This document shows positions 62,838 through 64,000 of a stretch of 64,000 nt of DNA, one piece after another. The stretch spans positions 1 through 64,000 of the forward strand of contig CALSPX010000001.1 of NCBI GenBank assembly GCA_943788345.1, given 5' to 3'. Each line of letters begins with the position of its first letter. The stretch's first letter is position 1. A program made the position numbers and the translations under genes. The DNA is from Ascidiaceihabitans sp023955215. Lineage in GTDB: Bacteria; Pseudomonadota; Alphaproteobacteria; Rhodobacterales; Rhodobacteraceae. The notes under the pieces are model-generated. The model saw only the letters and a list, made by a program, of their open reading frames with translations, was not told the origin of the DNA and did no database searches.

Positions 62838-63476
62838 ATGAGAATTTTGAAATTGGTTATGATGCTGGGTTTGGGTGCAATGGTATCTGCATGTGCATCA
62901 GTCGACACAGCAACGCGCAACGCAAGGTTTGAGCCAGAGACTGTTGCATTCGCTCAGACGATGCCATCAGTCCGCGTTGGTGAAATTAATGTAATTGTTC
63001 CCGAGAGACTTAAAGTATCCGAACGTAATAGCTACCTTCCTGGTGGCGACATTGTTTGGCGTGGCGACGCTGCTGGCAATCGCCATGAGCAAGTGAAGGC
63101 GATCTTTGACGCGGGCTTCCAAAAAGGGACTGAAGAGCTTGATGGTGCTGTTACTATTGGCTTGGATGTTCGTGTCGAACGCTTTCACGCACTGACTGAG
63201 AAGGCACGCTATACTACAGGTGGAATTCACTCGATTATATTCGCGATGCAGATTCGTGACCTTTCAACAGGCGCCGTAATTGGCGAGCCGCGCACAATCA
63301 AAGCTGATCTGGACGGGCTTGGAGGCCAAAGAGCAATTGATGCAGAGGCAAAGGGCCTAACGCAGAAAGTTCGCATTACACAACATTTGGCTAACGTAAT
63401 TCGTCAAGAATTAGGGACGGCTAGCGGCTATGAGAACCCAAAATTGGGCTTCATGCAGACACTGAACAATATCTAA
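62838..63476 (+). CDS. Lipoprotein of unknown function (DUF6778-like)
   Basis: About 212 residues from the ATG at 62838, which has a GGAGGA site six bases upstream; the longer frame is unsupported. A lipobox is present in VMMLGLGAMVSACASVD (Cys 19). The mature protein has a beta-rich region with VNVIVPERL-like INVIVPERLKVSERNSYLPGGDIVWRGD, then VTIGLDVRVERFHALTEKARYTTGGIHSIIFAMQIRDLSTG. From memory it resembles a Rhodobacterales family with the DUF6778 label; this could not be checked. Likely outer-membrane anchored. Confidence 0.75.
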   Translation: MRILKLVMMLGLGAMVSACASVDTATRNARFEPETVAFAQTMPSVRVGEINVIVPERLKVSERNSYLPGGDIVWRGDAAGNRHEQVKAIFDAGFQKGTEELDGAVTIGLDVRVERFHALTEKARYTTGGIHSIIFAMQIRDLSTGAVIGEPRTIKADLDGLGGQRAIDAEAKGLTQKVRITQHLANVIRQELGTASGYENPKLGFMQTLNNI

Positions 63477-63514
63477 GCTTCCCCCAAGGGGCAAAGCAGA
63501 CTAGAGGGGGCGCT

Positions 63515-64000
63515 ATGACAGCGCCCCTTATTGATGATATCACCCGCCCCGTAGTACGGCTTATGCCTAAAGCAAACGCACGTGCCATCCGCCATGGTTT
63601 CCCATGGGTCTATGCTAATGAGATGGTTACAGACCGTCGCACCAAGGCATTGGCCCCTGGTGCTTTGGCGGTTTTGCAAGATGAATTGCGCCAGCCCCTT
63701 GGTTTGGTTTCGGTAAATCCGAACTCCAAAATCATCGCACGCGTTCTGGATACTGACCCAGATGCACAGTTGGATCATGCCTGGTTTGTAGCGAAAATCG
63801 CACGCGCGCTCAAATTGCGTGAGCAATTGTTTGATGCCCCATTCTACCGCTTGATCCACGCAGAGGCAGATGGCCTTCCTGGTGTTGTTATTGATCGCTT
63901 TGGCGACACTTGCGTGATCCAACCGAACGCGGCTTGGGCCGATACCCATTTGCCAATGTTGGCGGCCGCGGTGGCAGAAGTGACAGGTATCAGCAATATT
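63515..64000 (+). CDS. Class I rRNA methyltransferase (RlmI-like), runs off the right edge
   Basis: The first 162 codons are present, starting with an ATG behind GAGGGGG. The N-terminal PUA-like region (RLMPKANARAIRHGFPWVYANEMV, GALAVLQDELRQPLGLVSVNPNSKIIARVL) and the lead-in to the SAM domain (EADGLPGVVIDRFGDTCVIQPNAAW) match RlmI/RlmK-type 23S rRNA cytosine methyltransferases. The catalytic and SAM-binding motifs lie outside the window, so the substrate site cannot be judged. Confidence 0.85.
   Translation, partial: MTAPLIDDITRPVVRLMPKANARAIRHGFPWVYANEMVTDRRTKALAPGALAVLQDELRQPLGLVSVNPNSKIIARVLDTDPDAQLDHAWFVAKIARALKLREQLFDAPFYRLIHAEADGLPGVVIDRFGDTCVIQPNAAWADTHLPMLAAAVAEVTGISNI

Overview
The window is a chromosomal segment of an alphaproteobacterium, most likely a marine member of the Rhodobacterales (Roseobacter group). 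The basis is gene content and order: ruvCAB followed by ybgC-tolQRAB-pal-cpoB-tilS-ftsH, a rpoH-type sigma factor beside an RluA-family pseudouridine synthase, phosphatidylcholine synthase, DUF1127 and DUF2852 small proteins, TRAP transporters, and small lineage-restricted proteins. The genus cannot be fixed from the sequence alone.

Layout. (1) 1-400: the catalytic end of a tyrosine recombinase running in from outside the window. (2) 640-4617: an Lrp/AsnC regulator divergent from a four-gene run (zinc alcohol dehydrogenase, proC-like reductase, small ABM-like protein, aromatic-type aminotransferase) that looks like an amino-acid-derived metabolite pathway. (3) 4790-10040: an accessory island, visibly more AT-rich. 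It holds a short tyrosine recombinase, three co-directional genes of which one is a small clamp-loader-like AAA+ ATPase broken by a one-base frameshift, a divergent Trp-rich protein, and an IS3-family element. (4) 10040-13210: a multidrug-efflux locus whose RND pump gene is cut off by the IS element; its adaptor gene and a MarR/GbsR-type regulator with a 13-bp inverted-repeat operator remain. (5) 13308-31000: core genes, with tRNA-Glu, recJ, hom, tetR, an unexplained hairpin-rich gene-free stretch at 17617-18170, tRNA-His, rluD-like, rpoH with a heat-shock-type promoter, ogt, pcs, cytochrome P460, xerC, a DUF484 gene, priA, an MFS transporter and prmA. (6) 30878-42671: ruvCAB, the tol-pal cluster, tilS and ftsH. 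tolB carries a single-base insertion. (7) 42711-47600: a MOSC protein, an amidase, a Rieske oxygenase with a small partner, and an XRE regulator. (8) 47588-50190: ilvBN preceded by a classical translational attenuator (leader peptide with Val-Val-Val-Ile-Leu, anti-terminator and terminator). (9) 50327-57272: a Cache-domain two-component system divergent from a three-gene TRAP transporter with unusually large membrane subunits. (10) 57378-64000: bpt, RDD and DUF2852 genes, glnE, a lipoprotein and the start of an RlmI-like methyltransferase.

Several genes carry one-base lesions (clamp-loader-like ATPase, efflux adaptor start, tolB, DUF2852). One is in an A8 run and one in a G3 run, and tolB is normally under strong selection, so some may be sequencing or assembly errors rather than real pseudogenes. 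Function calls rest on motifs read by eye; no database search was possible.
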